The position numbers and the translations under genes were made by a program. A DNA stretch of 47,341 nucleotides from Shewanella sp. (GTDB lineage Bacteria > Pseudomonadota > Gammaproteobacteria > Enterobacterales > Shewanellaceae), in NCBI RefSeq assembly GCF_013214165.1, contig NZ_JABSSM010000035.1:1-47341 (forward strand), in the 5' to 3' direction. Shown piece after piece: positions 37,477 to 47,148 of the stretch. The number at the start of each line of letters is the position of its first letter. Position 1 is the first letter of the stretch. Below the pieces are notes generated by a model. The model was not told the DNA's origin. It was given only the letters and a program-made list of their open reading frames with translations, and ran no database searches.

Positions 37477-38487
37477 GTGAGCTATTTAATGTTAGACCTT
37501 TTATCGACCCAAGCCAGTGAAGCCGAGCTTGAACAACTTAAGCATCCCATGGTGGGGGGACTGATCCTATTTACACACAATTTTGTCGATAGAGAACAAT
37601 TGCTCGCGTTAATACAATCGATAAGAGAGGTGAGATCCGATCTTATCATAGCCGTAGATCATGAAGGCGGGCGAGTGCAGCGCTTTAGGGAAGGTTTCAC
37701 TCTAATACCCGCTATGGGCGATATATTATCTCGTGCCGATGGCGATATGCTAAAGGCCCGATCTTGGTCTGTAGAATTAGGTTTTCTCATGGCAATTGAG
37801 CTATTGGCTTGCGATATCGATCTCAGTTTCGCGCCAGTGCTGGATCTGGACCGAGTCAGTAGCGTCATAGGCAAGCGGGCATTTAGCGCTGAGCCTGAAA
37901 TTGTGACTTGTTTAGCCGAGGGTTTTATCTCAGGCATGAATCAAGCCGGCATGGCCGCCGTGGGCAAACATTTCCCGGGTCATGGCAGTGTTGAGACAGA
38001 TTCACATTTAGCCCAAGCGATAGATGAGCGCTGTGAGGCGGACATACGAGCGCTGGATATGCTGCCTTTTAAGACGCTGATCGAGCAGCACAAGCTTCAA
38101 GGTGTGATGCCTGCCCATGTTATCTATCCCAAGGTCGACCCTAACCCTGCAGGTTTCTCACCATACTGGCTCAAGCAAGTGTTGAGAGGCGAGCTGGATT
38201 TTAAAGGGGTTATTTTCTCGGATGATCTCGGCATGAAAGGTGCGGGTGTCGTGGGAGGCTATAAACAAAGAGCTAAAGCGGCATTAGATGCTGGTTGCAA
38301 CATGATCTTGGTGTGTAACGATGCCGCCGGCGCAACAGAAATACTCGATGAACTCGATTGGCCCAATGAGGCACCATACAGAGCGGCTACCATGTTAAAG
38401 CCAGATGCCGGCATCGTCGTCCAAGCATTACAGCAAGATGAGCGCTGGAAAAAGGCTAAGGCCTTGGCTGAAACATTCAATCAGTAA
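37477..38487 (+). CDS. nagZ: Beta-N-acetylhexosaminidase NagZ
   Basis: A 336-residue GH3 enzyme that removes N-acetylglucosamine from anhydromuropeptides in cell-wall recycling. Hallmarks: DHEGGRVQRFREGFT (about 63-77), the catalytic loop KHFPGHGSVETDSH (164-177) with the general acid-base Asp/His pair, and nucleophile Asp249 in FSDDLGMKGA. GTG start at 37477 with GAGGA. E. coli NagZ is 341 aa. ycfP follows in the same direction, as in E. coli. Confidence 0.95.
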   Translation: MSYLMLDLLSTQASEAELEQLKHPMVGGLILFTHNFVDREQLLALIQSIREVRSDLIIAVDHEGGRVQRFREGFTLIPAMGDILSRADGDMLKARSWSVELGFLMAIELLACDIDLSFAPVLDLDRVSSVIGKRAFSAEPEIVTCLAEGFISGMNQAGMAAVGKHFPGHGSVETDSHLAQAIDERCEADIRALDMLPFKTLIEQHKLQGVMPAHVIYPKVDPNPAGFSPYWLKQVLRGELDFKGVIFSDDLGMKGAGVVGGYKQRAKAALDAGCNMILVCNDAAGATEILDELDWPNEAPYRAATMLKPDAGIVVQALQQDERWKKAKALAETFNQ

Positions 38488-38582
38488 AACTTACTCCTTT
38501 TACCGAGATATTTGATATAGCTCAACTCATTGACCAGTTAAGTTAGCTACAGTGAAAATTCTACATTATCACTGGTAGCAAA

Positions 38583-39122
38583 ATGATCCTCTATTTACAT
38601 GGCTTCGATGCGACGAGCCCTGGTAATCATGAAAAGATGCGTCAATTGCAATTTATCGATAAGGATGTGCGTCTGGTGAGTTATAGCACTCAGCACCCCA
38701 AGCACGATATGCAGCAGTTACTCAACGAAGTGAGTCGTCACCTCCAGCAAACAGACGATCCTGCGCCCTTAATTATGGGGGTGGGTTTAGGCGCATTTTG
38801 GGCCGAACGTATCGGATTCTTAAACGGGCTTAGAGCTGTGCTAATTAACCCTAACTTGTCACCTGAGCTTGACATGGTCGGTAAGATAGACAGGCCAGAA
38901 GAATATGCCGATATTAGCAGTAAATGTATTGTCAGCTTCAGATCTAAAAATGAAACTAACGCCTTAGTGATTCTTTCCCGTTCGGATGATGTGAATAACA
39001 ACGCTCAGGTTTATGATGCACTGAATGAGTATTACCCAGTGATTTGGGATGAAGAACAGCCTCATAAATTCCCGGTGTTGGCGAGCCATCTAACCAATAT
39101 AGCTGCCTTCAAACTAGGCTAG
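38583..39122 (+). CDS. ycfP: YcfP/UPF0227 alpha/beta-hydrolase-fold protein
   Basis: A 179-residue protein beginning [19 protein letters not shown] (oxyanion-type HGFD). The expected nucleophile elbow reads [13 protein letters not shown]; the serine of GxSxG is replaced by Leu, as in YcfP homologues, so classical hydrolase activity is doubtful. A late HKFP near residue 160 holds the His. Found beside nagZ as in enteric bacteria; role unknown. ATG start 38583. Confidence 0.88.
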   Translation: MILYLHGFDATSPGNHEKMRQLQFIDKDVRLVSYSTQHPKHDMQQLLNEVSRHLQQTDDPAPLIMGVGLGAFWAERIGFLNGLRAVLINPNLSPELDMVGKIDRPEEYADISSKCIVSFRSKNETNALVILSRSDDVNNNAQVYDALNEYYPVIWDEEQPHKFPVLASHLTNIAAFKLG

Positions 39123-39270
39123 TTATTATCTCGCTATGTCTGGATCCCATCAGGCGTTTTCGAGCGGATTTCTTATGTCTGCCATCGAGTCATCTTATTC
39201 ATATCTAAGGGTTACATACAAAATGGTCAACGGGTACGTCAGTGCTAGGTGCCGTTTTTCCTTATATCAG

Positions 39271-39284
39271 GTGATCTCGATCAC
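39271..39284 (+). promoter_or_regulatory. CRP-type binding site
   Basis: GTGATCTCGATCAC is a 14-bp site that differs from the CRP core GTGATCTAGATCAC at one central base and is palindromic apart from its centre. A weak -10 (TAAAAC, about 39305-39310) places a start near 39316, with the box centred about 39-41 bases upstream: class II activator geometry. Confidence 0.6.
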
Positions 39285-39315
39285 AGCGAGTGTGAAGGTT
39301 AGATTAAAACGCTGG

Positions 39316-39467
39316 TTTTTGTTTGAATGTTATCTTTGTCAGTGTAGAGTGTCGAGCTGGTAATAAATGATACAAATTGATACTGTTGAAGCTCAGTCTG
39401 TTTAAGACTCACCCATTTGCGTATGTCGCCCGATACAGCTAGCCAATTTTAGTTAGCTGTTTTTTTT
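39316..39467 (+). ncRNA. Candidate CRP-activated small RNA of about 150 bases
   Basis: The segment between the CRP box (39271-39284) and a strong intrinsic terminator (stem ACAGCTA 39435-39441 / TAGCTGT 39454-39460, T8 run to 39467) has no convincing ORF and would make a transcript of about 150 bases ending in a poly-U tail. The terminator lies upstream of acyP, so it does not serve acyP. Alternatives: it is only a distal terminator for nagZ-ycfP read-through, or it belongs to an attenuated acyP leader. This accounts for most of the 409-base gap 39123-39531. Confidence 0.4.
39435..39467 (+). terminator. Rho-independent terminator upstream of acyP
   Basis: Perfect 7-bp stem with a 12-base loop followed by eight T. 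See the ncRNA entry for what it may end. Confidence 0.8.
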
Positions 39468-39531
39468 GTCTGTATTTTGCCTAGTCGACAAGTTTGGGTT
39501 ATCTTCAAAGAGGGAACTTGAGGAACTCAGC

Positions 39532-39807
39532 ATGAAAAGAGTCAAGATAAATGTGCAAGGAAAGGTGCAAGGTGTCTGTTATAGGCGTTACACCTTATCG
39601 AAAGCCAGAGCCTTAGGCTTAACTGGCTATGTCTCAAATGACGATGATGGTAATGTCACTATTTTAGCTCAGGGGGCCTTCCCCGCGGTGAATTACCTGA
39701 TCGATTGGTGCCAAATAGGCTCACCTCAATCCCATGTTTCTCAAGTATTTGTTGAAGAAGATGAAGCCGATGAGATCTATTTAGATTTCTCGATTGTTCA
39801 ATCTTGA
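39532..39807 (+). CDS. acyP: Acylphosphatase
   Basis: A 91-residue small enzyme that hydrolyses carboxyl-phosphate bonds. The phosphate loop NVQGKVQGVCYRRYT has catalytic Arg18, and the second motif GYVSNDDDGNV has catalytic Asn36 (usual GWVRN replaced by GYVSN). Start ATG 39532 with GAGGAACTC upstream; the frame is open further back but the family length is about 90 aa. It stands alone between the small terminator and csiV. Confidence 0.93.
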   Translation: MKRVKINVQGKVQGVCYRRYTLSKARALGLTGYVSNDDDGNVTILAQGAFPAVNYLIDWCQIGSPQSHVSQVFVEEDEADEIYLDFSIVQS

Positions 39808-39905
39808 TGGGCCGGTATCAAGATTGTTCAGCCAGATAGACGGATCCACCTAGGTTCTTTTGTCTGTCTAGGTGTGATGTTTGCAGCGGCTTAGACCGAT
39901 AGGCA

Positions 39906-40847
39906 CTATTGTTCTACCTGTGCCTCGAGCCTATCTATGGGTTGCTGCATCTTTCTTATCTGCAGAATTATTCCCATTCTGGGATGATCGAAGTAATGAA
40001 TTTCCTCGCTTCTGACCCGTCTGTTTTGCTTCATAGGGAAGGAATACAGGAAGGGGGTAGACAGATTGACTTCACTCGAATTGTATCGGGCGTTATCCCG
40101 CATCACGTCTAAGGTTTTAGTGCCTTCTTCTCTTAAATTTAATGCCGTTTCGACATAAAGGTAGTGATCCAGGTAGATGTTGATTGTCCCATCGAGTGTC
40201 CAGACAGGCTTATGTTCGACTAGTCCAAAATTTCCTCCTAGAAAGTCAAACTGAGGCACATCCGATTGAGTCGTTTGGCTGAGAGTCGTTAGACCATTGA
40301 GCTCAAATTGTGAAGAGTGATCTTTTCCCGAGAAGAGCCTAACGGCTGTAGCTCTGTGTCTGGGCTGCATCGCTTGCTGCCAGGTCATGTGTAGCAGACT
40401 CTTATGGCCTCTTTCTCTGGACAGTTTACTGATGATGTCTTTGAACTGATTTTGATCACTGGCTAACAGGACGGGAGCCCCGCCCGGTACACCATATTGC
40501 GTCGATGGGGCTGTTATACTCCATGGGATCTGCGAAGGGTGATTCATCTGGGTAGATGAACTGAATTGTTGGTTACATTCATCGGCCTTAGTGGCCCAAT
40601 CATGCGCAGAACAAGCATCTAAACCTAGGCTGGCACCGGTAATATTGGTGCTGAACTGTGGCGAGATCAGATCCACCATCTTGTTTGGGTTTTGAACAGA
40701 CACCTGCTCAGGCGCTTGCTCTTGAGACTGACCATAGGTGCTCTCGAAGAGATAGACCTCAACTTCAAACCAGCGCTCATCCTGGGCGTAGGCCGGCTGA
40801 GACACAGAGAGTAGGCCTACAATGATTAAAAAAGTTTGTCTTAACAC
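39906..40847 (-). CDS. csiV: Peptidoglycan-binding-type protein CsiV
   Basis: A 313-residue secreted protein with a 21-residue signal peptide (LRQTFLIIVGLLSVSQPAYA). It begins DERWFEVEVYLFE and ends DHPRMGIILQIRKMQQ, the pattern of the CsiV family known from Vibrio cholerae, where it activates cell-wall repair of peptidoglycan synthesis through LpoA. Start is GTG 40847, one base after the mfd stop codon, with GGAG inside the end of mfd; TTG 40859 is an alternative. Co-transcription with mfd is inferred from this coupling. Confidence 0.8.
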   Translation of the reverse strand: MLRQTFLIIVGLLSVSQPAYAQDERWFEVEVYLFESTYGQSQEQAPEQVSVQNPNKMVDLISPQFSTNITGASLGLDACSAHDWATKADECNQQFSSSTQMNHPSQIPWSITAPSTQYGVPGGAPVLLASDQNQFKDIISKLSRERGHKSLLHMTWQQAMQPRHRATAVRLFSGKDHSSQFELNGLTTLSQTTQSDVPQFDFLGGNFGLVEHKPVWTLDGTINIYLDHYLYVETALNLREEGTKTLDVMRDNARYNSSEVNLSTPFLYSFPMKQNRRVRSEEIHYFDHPRMGIILQIRKMQQPIDRLEAQVEQ

Positions 40848-40848
40848 A

Positions 40849-43800
40849 TTATTCTCCAAGGCGATGTTGTGATAATTGCCCTAATAGCAATTTTACCAGT
40901 GCCAGTCTATCCTTGTGTGACTCGGCTGGAATGAGGAATTTTAACTTACTCGGGCCATCCATTCGATAGTTTTGTGGCTGACTCTGGAGTAAACCGATAA
41001 TAAAGCCCGGATCGACGCAGTGATCGTCGTTAAATTCCAGGCTACCACCCTTAGCGTGCATCTCAAGTTTCTTAATGCCCAGACTGGTGGCCAGATGTTT
41101 GTACAGGGTTAGCTCCATCAGGTTCTTAGTGGCGTCGGGTAGCATACCAAAGCGATCGATAAGTTCGACTTTAAGTTCATCGATGGCATTGTCAGAATCA
41201 CAGTTGGCAATGCGTTTATACAGAGACAAGCGAATATTGACGTCATGGACGAAATCCTCGGGAAGCAGGGCCGGAATGCGCAGTTCTATCTCACATTGAC
41301 GTCTGAGCATCTGACTGAGGGAGGGCTCTTTGCCCTCTTTAAGCGACTTAACCGCATCTTCTAGCATCTCCATATAGAGAGTAAATCCTATCTTGGAGAT
41401 GTGGCCAGATTGTTCATCGCCTAACAGCTCGCCAGCACCGCGGATCTCGAGATCTTGGGTGGCCAATAAAAAGCCTGCGCCTAAATCTTCTAAGGCTCCG
41501 ATGGCTTCCAGACGTTTGCGTGCATCGGATGAAATGCTTTTAGGGTGCGGCGTCATCATATAGGCATAAGCCTGATGATGGGAGCGGCCCACACGTCCTC
41601 TCAGTTGGTGCAGCTGGGCTAAGCCAAACTTATCGGCTCTCTCTATGACTATGGTGTTAGCCGAGGGCACATCGATGCCGGTCTCGATAATGGTGGTACA
41701 GACGAGTACGTTGAACTTTTGATGATAAAATTCAGACATGACTCTTTCTAAGTCACGTTCGCGCATCTGGCCGTGAGCCGTCACGACTCTAGCTTCAGGC
41801 AGGAGTTCACGTATTTCGTCAGCGCGTTTCTCTATGGTCTCGACCATATTGTGTAGAAAATAAACTTGTCCGCCACGGAGAATTTCACGCAGTAAGGCTT
41901 CACGTATGGTGGTGGGATCGTACTCCCTGATGAAGGTCTTTACCGCGAGCCGCTTGGCCGGTGGTGTGGCAATGATCGACAGATCCCGCATGCCGGACAT
42001 CGCCATATTTAAGGTTCTGGGAATAGGCGTCGCCGTTAAGGTTAAGATATCTACATTAGCCCGCAGCGCCTTAATTTTTTCTTTCTGCCTAACACCGAAT
42101 CTGTGTTCCTCATCGATGACCAACAAGCCTAAGTTGTCAAAATCACCCTCTGAATGCAGTAATTTATGGGTGCCTATGATGATATCGACCTTACCCTTAC
42201 TGAGTTCTGCCATGATCAGCTTCTGCTCTTTAGCCGTCTTGAAGCGAGATATCACCTCAATTTTAACCGGCCAATCGGCAAATCTGTCTTGGAAGTTCTC
42301 GAAGTGTTGCTGGGCCAGCAAGGTGGTAGGCACTAAAATAGCGACTTGCTTGCCATCGTTGACCGCGACGAAGGCGGCTCTCATTGCCACCTCGGTCTTA
42401 CCAAAGCCGACATCGCCACAGACGAGCCTATCCATGGAGATGGGAGAGCACATATCTGTTAACACGGCATTGATAGAAGTCTCTTGATCGACGGTCTCTT
42501 CGAAGGGAAAACTATTGGCGAACTGGGCATACTCTTGTTCATCGATCTTACACGCCGTGCCTGGCCTAGCCTGTCTTCGTGCGTAGACATCGAGCAGTTC
42601 GACGGCAACATCGCGGATTTTTTCTACCGCTTTCTTCTTAGCCCTGGCCCATGTTTCATTGCCAAGTTTGTTTAAGTGAGCTTCCTCGTCCGGTCCGACA
42701 CTGTAACGGCTAATGAGATGCAGTGATGACACAGGCACATAAAGTTTATCACCGCCGGCATATTCCAACTTGAGGTATTCGGCCACAAGGCCACCGGTAT
42801 CTAAGGTTTCCAGTCCCTGATATTTTGCGACGCCATGATCTAGGTGGACTATGGGTTGGCCGACTTTGAGCTCGGCTAAGTTTTTGACTAGGGCGTCACT
42901 ACTTATCTGTTTCTGTTTGTCCCGGCGACGTTTCTGAGATATGCGATGACCGAATAGCTCGGTCTCACAGATCAGGCTAAATTTTCCACCTCGGCTATTC
43001 TCTATGATGCAGCCGTTGGAGAGAGGGGAGACGATGAGTCCAAGCTTAGTCTTCGAGGCAGTAAATTGCGCTAAACTGTCGAATCGTTTCGGCTTGATAT
43101 CTATCTTAGCCAGTAGCTCGAGTAAGGCTTCCCGGCGACCCTCGGATTCCGCGCTGAAGAGTATGCTCGTCTCTTTAATCGCATATTCTTGCAGCTGGAT
43201 CAGTGGCTGCTTCAGCTTGTGATTGGCTGTCAACTCAGGCAGTTTTTCAAGCTTAGCCTGCTGACCCTTATCCGAGTCCTCACCAATCTTGAGCAGACTC
43301 CTTGGCAGGGACTTAAAATTAGCGAACACCTGCTCGGTGAGCAGATAAAGCTCTTTCGGTGCCAGTAGCGGGCGTAACGGATCCACGCGCCTATCTTCAT
43401 ATCTCAGCTCTACTTCGGCTAAATGTGCCTTAGAGGCGGCTTCAAGGTCGCCGATATTGACCAGTTGAGCATGTTCTGGCAGATAATCGAACAGGCTGGC
43501 TGTCTCGTCGAAAAATAGTGGCAGATAGCTCTCGATCCCCGCAGGAAAGATTTTTCGACTGACCATCTGATAGACAGATTCTGGCTCTTTAACCAAGCGT
43601 TCGAACCGTCGACGATATCTTTGTCTAAAGCCTTCAATTGCCTGATCATCGGTGGGGAACTCTTTTGCCGGCAGTAAACGTATTGCATCAATTTGCCCAC
43701 TGGATCTCTGGCTCTCCGGGTCGAAGTGTCTGATGGACTCGACTTCATCATCAAATAACTCGATGCGGAAGGGTTGCTCCGAGCCCATAGGGAATAGATC

Positions 43801-44322
43801 GATTATCGAGCCTCTTACAGCAAACTCACCATGTTCATACACTTGCTCGACCAGATGATAGCCTGTGTTCACCAGTCGCTGTTTGACATCCTGAAGACAA
43901 TAATTATCGCCTTTTTTCAATATGAGCACATTGCCGGCTAAGAAGGATTTAGGCGGTAAGCGCACCATCAAGGTGCTCAAGGGCACGATAACCAGTCCCT
44001 GTTTGGCATTGGGCAGGCGAGATAAGGTCTCTAATCTTTGGGATACCAGATCTTGGTGAGGAGAGAAACTGTCATAGGGCAAGGTTTCTCTGTCCGGGAA
44101 CAGCCACACCGGAAAATCGCTACCTTCGAGCAGATAATCCAGCTCAGATTCGAGTAACAGGGCTGTGGGGGTGTCGTGAGTCACAGCGACAGTGATGCCG
44201 GCATGGTTTTGAACCAGGTTCGCTAAGGTGATGGCTTGAGAGGCACCACCTAATGTATATAGTGTTTGCGCTTTTGATGCACTTTTGACTGCGGGTGGAG
44301 TCAATATTGAGAAAGATTTCAT
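40849..44322 (-). CDS. mfd: Transcription-repair coupling factor Mfd
   Basis: An 1157-residue DNA translocase that removes stalled RNA polymerase and recruits UvrA to lesions. N-terminal UvrB-like domains (EQVYEHGEFAVRGSIIDLFPMG), an RNA polymerase interaction domain (GQPIVHLDHGVAKYQGLE), a RecG-like helicase core with Walker A GDVGFGKTE near residue 636, DEEHRFG, and TRG motif LRGRVGRSHHQAYAYM; C-terminal D7 domain after residue 1000. E. coli Mfd is 1148 aa. ATG start at 44322 with no strong ribosome-binding site. Confidence 0.96.
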   Translation of the reverse strand: MKSFSILTPPAVKSASKAQTLYTLGGASQAITLANLVQNHAGITVAVTHDTPTALLLESELDYLLEGSDFPVWLFPDRETLPYDSFSPHQDLVSQRLETLSRLPNAKQGLVIVPLSTLMVRLPPKSFLAGNVLILKKGDNYCLQDVKQRLVNTGYHLVEQVYEHGEFAVRGSIIDLFPMGSEQPFRIELFDDEVESIRHFDPESQRSSGQIDAIRLLPAKEFPTDDQAIEGFRQRYRRRFERLVKEPESVYQMVSRKIFPAGIESYLPLFFDETASLFDYLPEHAQLVNIGDLEAASKAHLAEVELRYEDRRVDPLRPLLAPKELYLLTEQVFANFKSLPRSLLKIGEDSDKGQQAKLEKLPELTANHKLKQPLIQLQEYAIKETSILFSAESEGRREALLELLAKIDIKPKRFDSLAQFTASKTKLGLIVSPLSNGCIIENSRGGKFSLICETELFGHRISQKRRRDKQKQISSDALVKNLAELKVGQPIVHLDHGVAKYQGLETLDTGGLVAEYLKLEYAGGDKLYVPVSSLHLISRYSVGPDEEAHLNKLGNETWARAKKKAVEKIRDVAVELLDVYARRQARPGTACKIDEQEYAQFANSFPFEETVDQETSINAVLTDMCSPISMDRLVCGDVGFGKTEVAMRAAFVAVNDGKQVAILVPTTLLAQQHFENFQDRFADWPVKIEVISRFKTAKEQKLIMAELSKGKVDIIIGTHKLLHSEGDFDNLGLLVIDEEHRFGVRQKEKIKALRANVDILTLTATPIPRTLNMAMSGMRDLSIIATPPAKRLAVKTFIREYDPTTIREALLREILRGGQVYFLHNMVETIEKRADEIRELLPEARVVTAHGQMRERDLERVMSEFYHQKFNVLVCTTIIETGIDVPSANTIVIERADKFGLAQLHQLRGRVGRSHHQAYAYMMTPHPKSISSDARKRLEAIGALEDLGAGFLLATQDLEIRGAGELLGDEQSGHISKIGFTLYMEMLEDAVKSLKEGKEPSLSQMLRRQCEIELRIPALLPEDFVHDVNIRLSLYKRIANCDSDNAIDELKVELIDRFGMLPDATKNLMELTLYKHLATSLGIKKLEMHAKGGSLEFNDDHCVDPGFIIGLLQSQPQNYRMDGPSKLKFLIPAESHKDRLALVKLLLGQLSQHRLGE

Positions 44323-44398
44323 TCAGATCTGGCATAAAGAGTAGCGTCAAAGATGCCTGATATTGTAGAGGCTTACCGCCTCTTGTGCTAGAGAAAAC

Positions 44399-44992
44399 TT
44401 ATGCGCGGCTTTTCGCCTGTTTACGCAATTTAAGCTGCTTTTGTTGCACGCTTAGACTGGCTTTGACCAATTGTTCCACATCAGTCTCCAGTATTTGAGT
44501 AAACTCAAGATTGCTGATGTATTGGCTGCTAGCTTGATTGTCATCTGTATCTAACGGCTCAGAGGCTGTGACTGTGACGAAGCATAACAGGGCGACTAAC
44601 TCATCTCGAATGTGCAGAGTGATCTTAAATTGCTCATTTTCAACCAGCTGAGTATCGCTGATGACCCGAATGCCACTGCCGCCAAAGTAGGCGCCTCGAT
44701 ATTGTTCTCCTTGGTGTTGCTCACGCTCTAATACATATTGCAGCACCAGATCTATCTTACGGGACTGGAGTTTAAGGTAATCCACTACAGTCTTAGCATC
44801 GTCGTCTAGGTGTCTCAGTTGCAGTAAACAGTCAGATTCAAGGGTTTTGACTTGGTTGATGAGCAACAATCCCGTAGGTAACATGGCTCTTAATTCGTGT
44901 TCAGTGGGCAGAGCCTGCTCTTTGGGCCAGGGAGAAAGATAGGCCGTAAAGTCATGCTTGACACTAAAATAGGGAGTTGAATCTGTGAACAA
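44399..44992 (-). CDS. PilZ-like domain protein
   Basis: A 197-residue cytoplasmic protein. Residues 100-180 resemble a PilZ domain: YFGGSGIRVISDTQLVENEQFKITLHIRDE and YISNLEFTQILETDVEQLVKASLSVQQKQLK. The N-terminal half starts YFSVKHDFTAYLSPWP and is helical. The canonical RxxxR c-di-GMP motif is not visible, so it may be a degenerate PilZ protein or a YcgR-like relative without ligand binding. TTG start at 44992 with GAGGA seven bases upstream. Divergent from lolC with a 97-base gap. Family call is moderate; role unknown. Confidence 0.65.
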   Translation of the reverse strand: MFTDSTPYFSVKHDFTAYLSPWPKEQALPTEHELRAMLPTGLLLINQVKTLESDCLLQLRHLDDDAKTVVDYLKLQSRKIDLVLQYVLEREQHQGEQYRGAYFGGSGIRVISDTQLVENEQFKITLHIRDELVALLCFVTVTASEPLDTDDNQASSQYISNLEFTQILETDVEQLVKASLSVQQKQLKLRKQAKSRA

Positions 44993-45089
44993 GGGATTTC
45001 CTCTTGTTTTTATATAGCTATTACCCCTATTATCGTGCGCATCTTAATGATTTAGCAAGGCTGATTATTTATTGGGCCTGTAGGACACT

Positions 45090-46322
45090 ATGAATCTTGC
45101 GTTATCTTCACATATAGGCTTTCGTTATTGGCGTGCGAGAAAGGCTAATGGCTTCGCCTCTTTCATCACTTTTTTTGCGGTTTCCGGTATCTTACTCGGC
45201 GTGGCCGCATTGATCATCGTCAGTTCTGTTATGAATGGACTCGAAGGTCAGTTGAAACAGCGCATATTAGGCGCTGTGCCTCAGTTGACTGTGCATTCGA
45301 CGGCACCTATCGAGCAGTGGCAGACTAAGATTGCCGCACTGAGCAAACTTCCGGGGGTTATCGGCGTCACTCCCAGCATTGCCAATCAGGCCATGATCCA
45401 ATCCAGCAGCAACATAAGTGCAATCCAGATCTATGGCATCTATCCTGATTTTGAACACGATCTCTTAGCCACTATGCAGCGCAGTTTTAACGGCAGTTTC
45501 GAACAGCTTGCAGCGGGTAAGTATCGCATCGTTTTAGGCTCATTGCTTGCGAGACGTCTGGATGTGTCATCCGGGGATAAGGTGAGACTATTGAGCGGCG
45601 AAGGTGTCATCTATTCTCCCTTAGGTCCGGTGCCGAGTCAGAGAAACTTTGTGGTTGCCGGTGTGTTTGAGATGGGATCTCAAGTCGATGCGAATCTGGC
45701 TTATGTTCATTATGAAGATGCCCAGAGATTGATGCGGCAAAATCCCGGTGAGGTCAAGCATCTGAGGTTCTACCTCGATGATCCCTTCAACGCCGCCAAC
45801 CTGAGCGCCGGCGTGATAGCCGAATTTAGCAAAGATAATCTAAAGGTTACCACCTCGGACTGGCGTGAAACCTATGGACATCTTTTCGGTGCGGTGAAGA
45901 TGGAGAAGAATATGATGTCTCTTATGCTGAGCCTCATCATCGCCGTCGCCGCATTTAACATAGTATCTGCCCTAGTGATGATGGTGGTCGACAAGACTAG
46001 CGACGTCGCCGTACTCAAGACGCAGGGATTGATGACAGCCGATGTGATGGGGATATTTATGATCCAAGGCTCGCTCAATGCCATCATTGGACTCATCTGT
46101 GGTCTGGTCGTTGGGATTGCAATCACATTGAATCTCAATACCATCTTAAATACATTTGGCATTTCGGTGCTCGGGGCGGGTCAGTCCCTGCCGGTGCAAC
46201 TGGAATGGAGCCAGATGAGTCTGATAGTCTTAGGCACCTTACTCATCTCATTTTTTGCCACCGTCTATCCGGCGATGAGAGCCGCCGGGGTGCAGCCAGC
46301 CAATGCGCTAAGGCATGAATAA
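45090..46322 (+). CDS. lolC: Lipoprotein-releasing system membrane protein LolC/E type
   Basis: A 410-residue FtsX-family permease of the LolCDE ABC transporter, which lifts outer-membrane lipoproteins off the inner membrane. Begins with the lolC motif HIGFRYWRARKANGFASFITFFAVSGILLGVAALIIVSSVMNGLE (helix 1, about 25-47), followed by a periplasmic domain (about 50-265) and three C-terminal helices at roughly 270-295, 318-345 and 375-398. Arrangement with lolD and a second permease downstream confirms the system. LolC versus LolE is by position and N-terminal motif. ATG 45090. Confidence 0.93.
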   Translation: MNLALSSHIGFRYWRARKANGFASFITFFAVSGILLGVAALIIVSSVMNGLEGQLKQRILGAVPQLTVHSTAPIEQWQTKIAALSKLPGVIGVTPSIANQAMIQSSSNISAIQIYGIYPDFEHDLLATMQRSFNGSFEQLAAGKYRIVLGSLLARRLDVSSGDKVRLLSGEGVIYSPLGPVPSQRNFVVAGVFEMGSQVDANLAYVHYEDAQRLMRQNPGEVKHLRFYLDDPFNAANLSAGVIAEFSKDNLKVTTSDWRETYGHLFGAVKMEKNMMSLMLSLIIAVAAFNIVSALVMMVVDKTSDVAVLKTQGLMTADVMGIFMIQGSLNAIIGLICGLVVGIAITLNLNTILNTFGISVLGAGQSLPVQLEWSQMSLIVLGTLLISFFATVYPAMRAAGVQPANALRHE

Positions 46323-46393
46323 ACAAGATTGTTTACGTTAATGCTGAGTGGTCAATGGCCTGACTAGCATGAATTGAGCATGAGTGAATTGAA

Positions 46394-46422
46394 GAATTAA
46401 TGAATTAATGAATTAATGAATT
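46394..46422. repeat. Octanucleotide tandem repeat (GAATTAAT)3.6 between lolC and lolD
   Basis: Three full copies of GAATTAAT plus a partial one, just upstream of the lolD ribosome-binding site. Because the unit is eight bases, slippage would shift spacing in the lolC-lolD leader; no ORF crosses it in frame. Confidence 0.9.
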
Positions 46423-46437
46423 GAAGAGTTGAACAAG

Positions 46438-47148
46438 ATGCAAGAGTTATTACTGGAAGTAAAAGGTGTGACTAAGCGCTACCAAGAGGGCAGCGTCGAT
46501 ACTCAAGTGCTTAACAATGTGGATCTACAGGTATTTAAAGGCGAGCAGCTGGCTATCGTAGGCACATCGGGTTCGGGTAAGAGTACATTACTGCACATCA
46601 TGGGCACCTTAGACAGCCCCACGAGTGGCAGTGTGACTATGTTAGGCGAAGATCTCTATGCATTATCGAGTCGGCGACAATCGGAGATACGCAATCAAGA
46701 TCTAGGTTTCATTTATCAGTTCCACCACCTGCTACCGGAATTTACCGCATTGGAGAATGTTGCCATGCCGGCGCTCATTCATGGCGTGAAGCGAGAGCTG
46801 GCGCACCAAGATGCTAAGGCACTGCTTGATCGAGTGGGGTTAGGCCATAGGCTAGATCACACACCAGCGGAGATGTCTGGCGGCGAGCGACAACGCACGG
46901 CCATTGCCAGAGCCTTGATCAATAAGCCCAAACTCGTGTTAGCCGATGAGCCTACGGGTAATCTGGATGCCGCCAGCGGCGAGGCCGTCTACGAGCTTAT
47001 TCAAGAATTGGCGACTCAGTTAGGCACGGCATTCGTCGTGGTGACCCATGATAGTAAGCTCGCCTCCAGAATGGACAGACAGTTACACATGGAAGATGGC
47101 AACTTGCGCGTTTTAGACTTAAATGAGCTAGCAAGTGAGGCTTCATGA
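46438..47148 (+). CDS. lolD: Lipoprotein-releasing system ATPase LolD
   Basis: A 236-residue ABC ATPase. Walker [10 protein letters not shown] (42-50), Q-loop [12 protein letters not shown], signature [15 protein letters not shown] (about 147-161), Walker [13 protein letters not shown] and H-loop VVTHD. It drives LolC/LolE. I use ATG 46438; TTG 46429 adds three residues. The stop codon TGA (47146-47148) overlaps the next ATG (47145), as in coupled lolD-lolE, but here the next ORF is only a micro-ORF made by a junction duplication. Confidence 0.95.
   Translation: MQELLLEVKGVTKRYQEGSVDTQVLNNVDLQVFKGEQLAIVGTSGSGKSTLLHIMGTLDSPTSGSVTMLGEDLYALSSRRQSEIRNQDLGFIYQFHHLLPEFTALENVAMPALIHGVKRELAHQDAKALLDRVGLGHRLDHTPAEMSGGERQRTAIARALINKPKLVLADEPTGNLDAASGEAVYELIQELATQLGTAFVVVTHDSKLASRMDRQLHMEDGNLRVLDLNELASEAS

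Noticed and set aside
39136..39363. 75-codon ORF between ycfP and acyP
   Set aside because: No ribosome-binding site, composition unlike coding sequence, no family resemblance, and it overlaps the CRP-type site and the start of the candidate small RNA.
39847..39874. CACCTAG/CTAGGTG inverted repeat between acyP and csiV as a terminator
   Set aside because: The stem is real but there is no T-run on either side, so I do not call a terminator.
41906..42487. 193-codon plus-strand ORF opposite mfd
   Set aside because: Lies over the highly conserved helicase core of mfd, so it is an antisense shadow.
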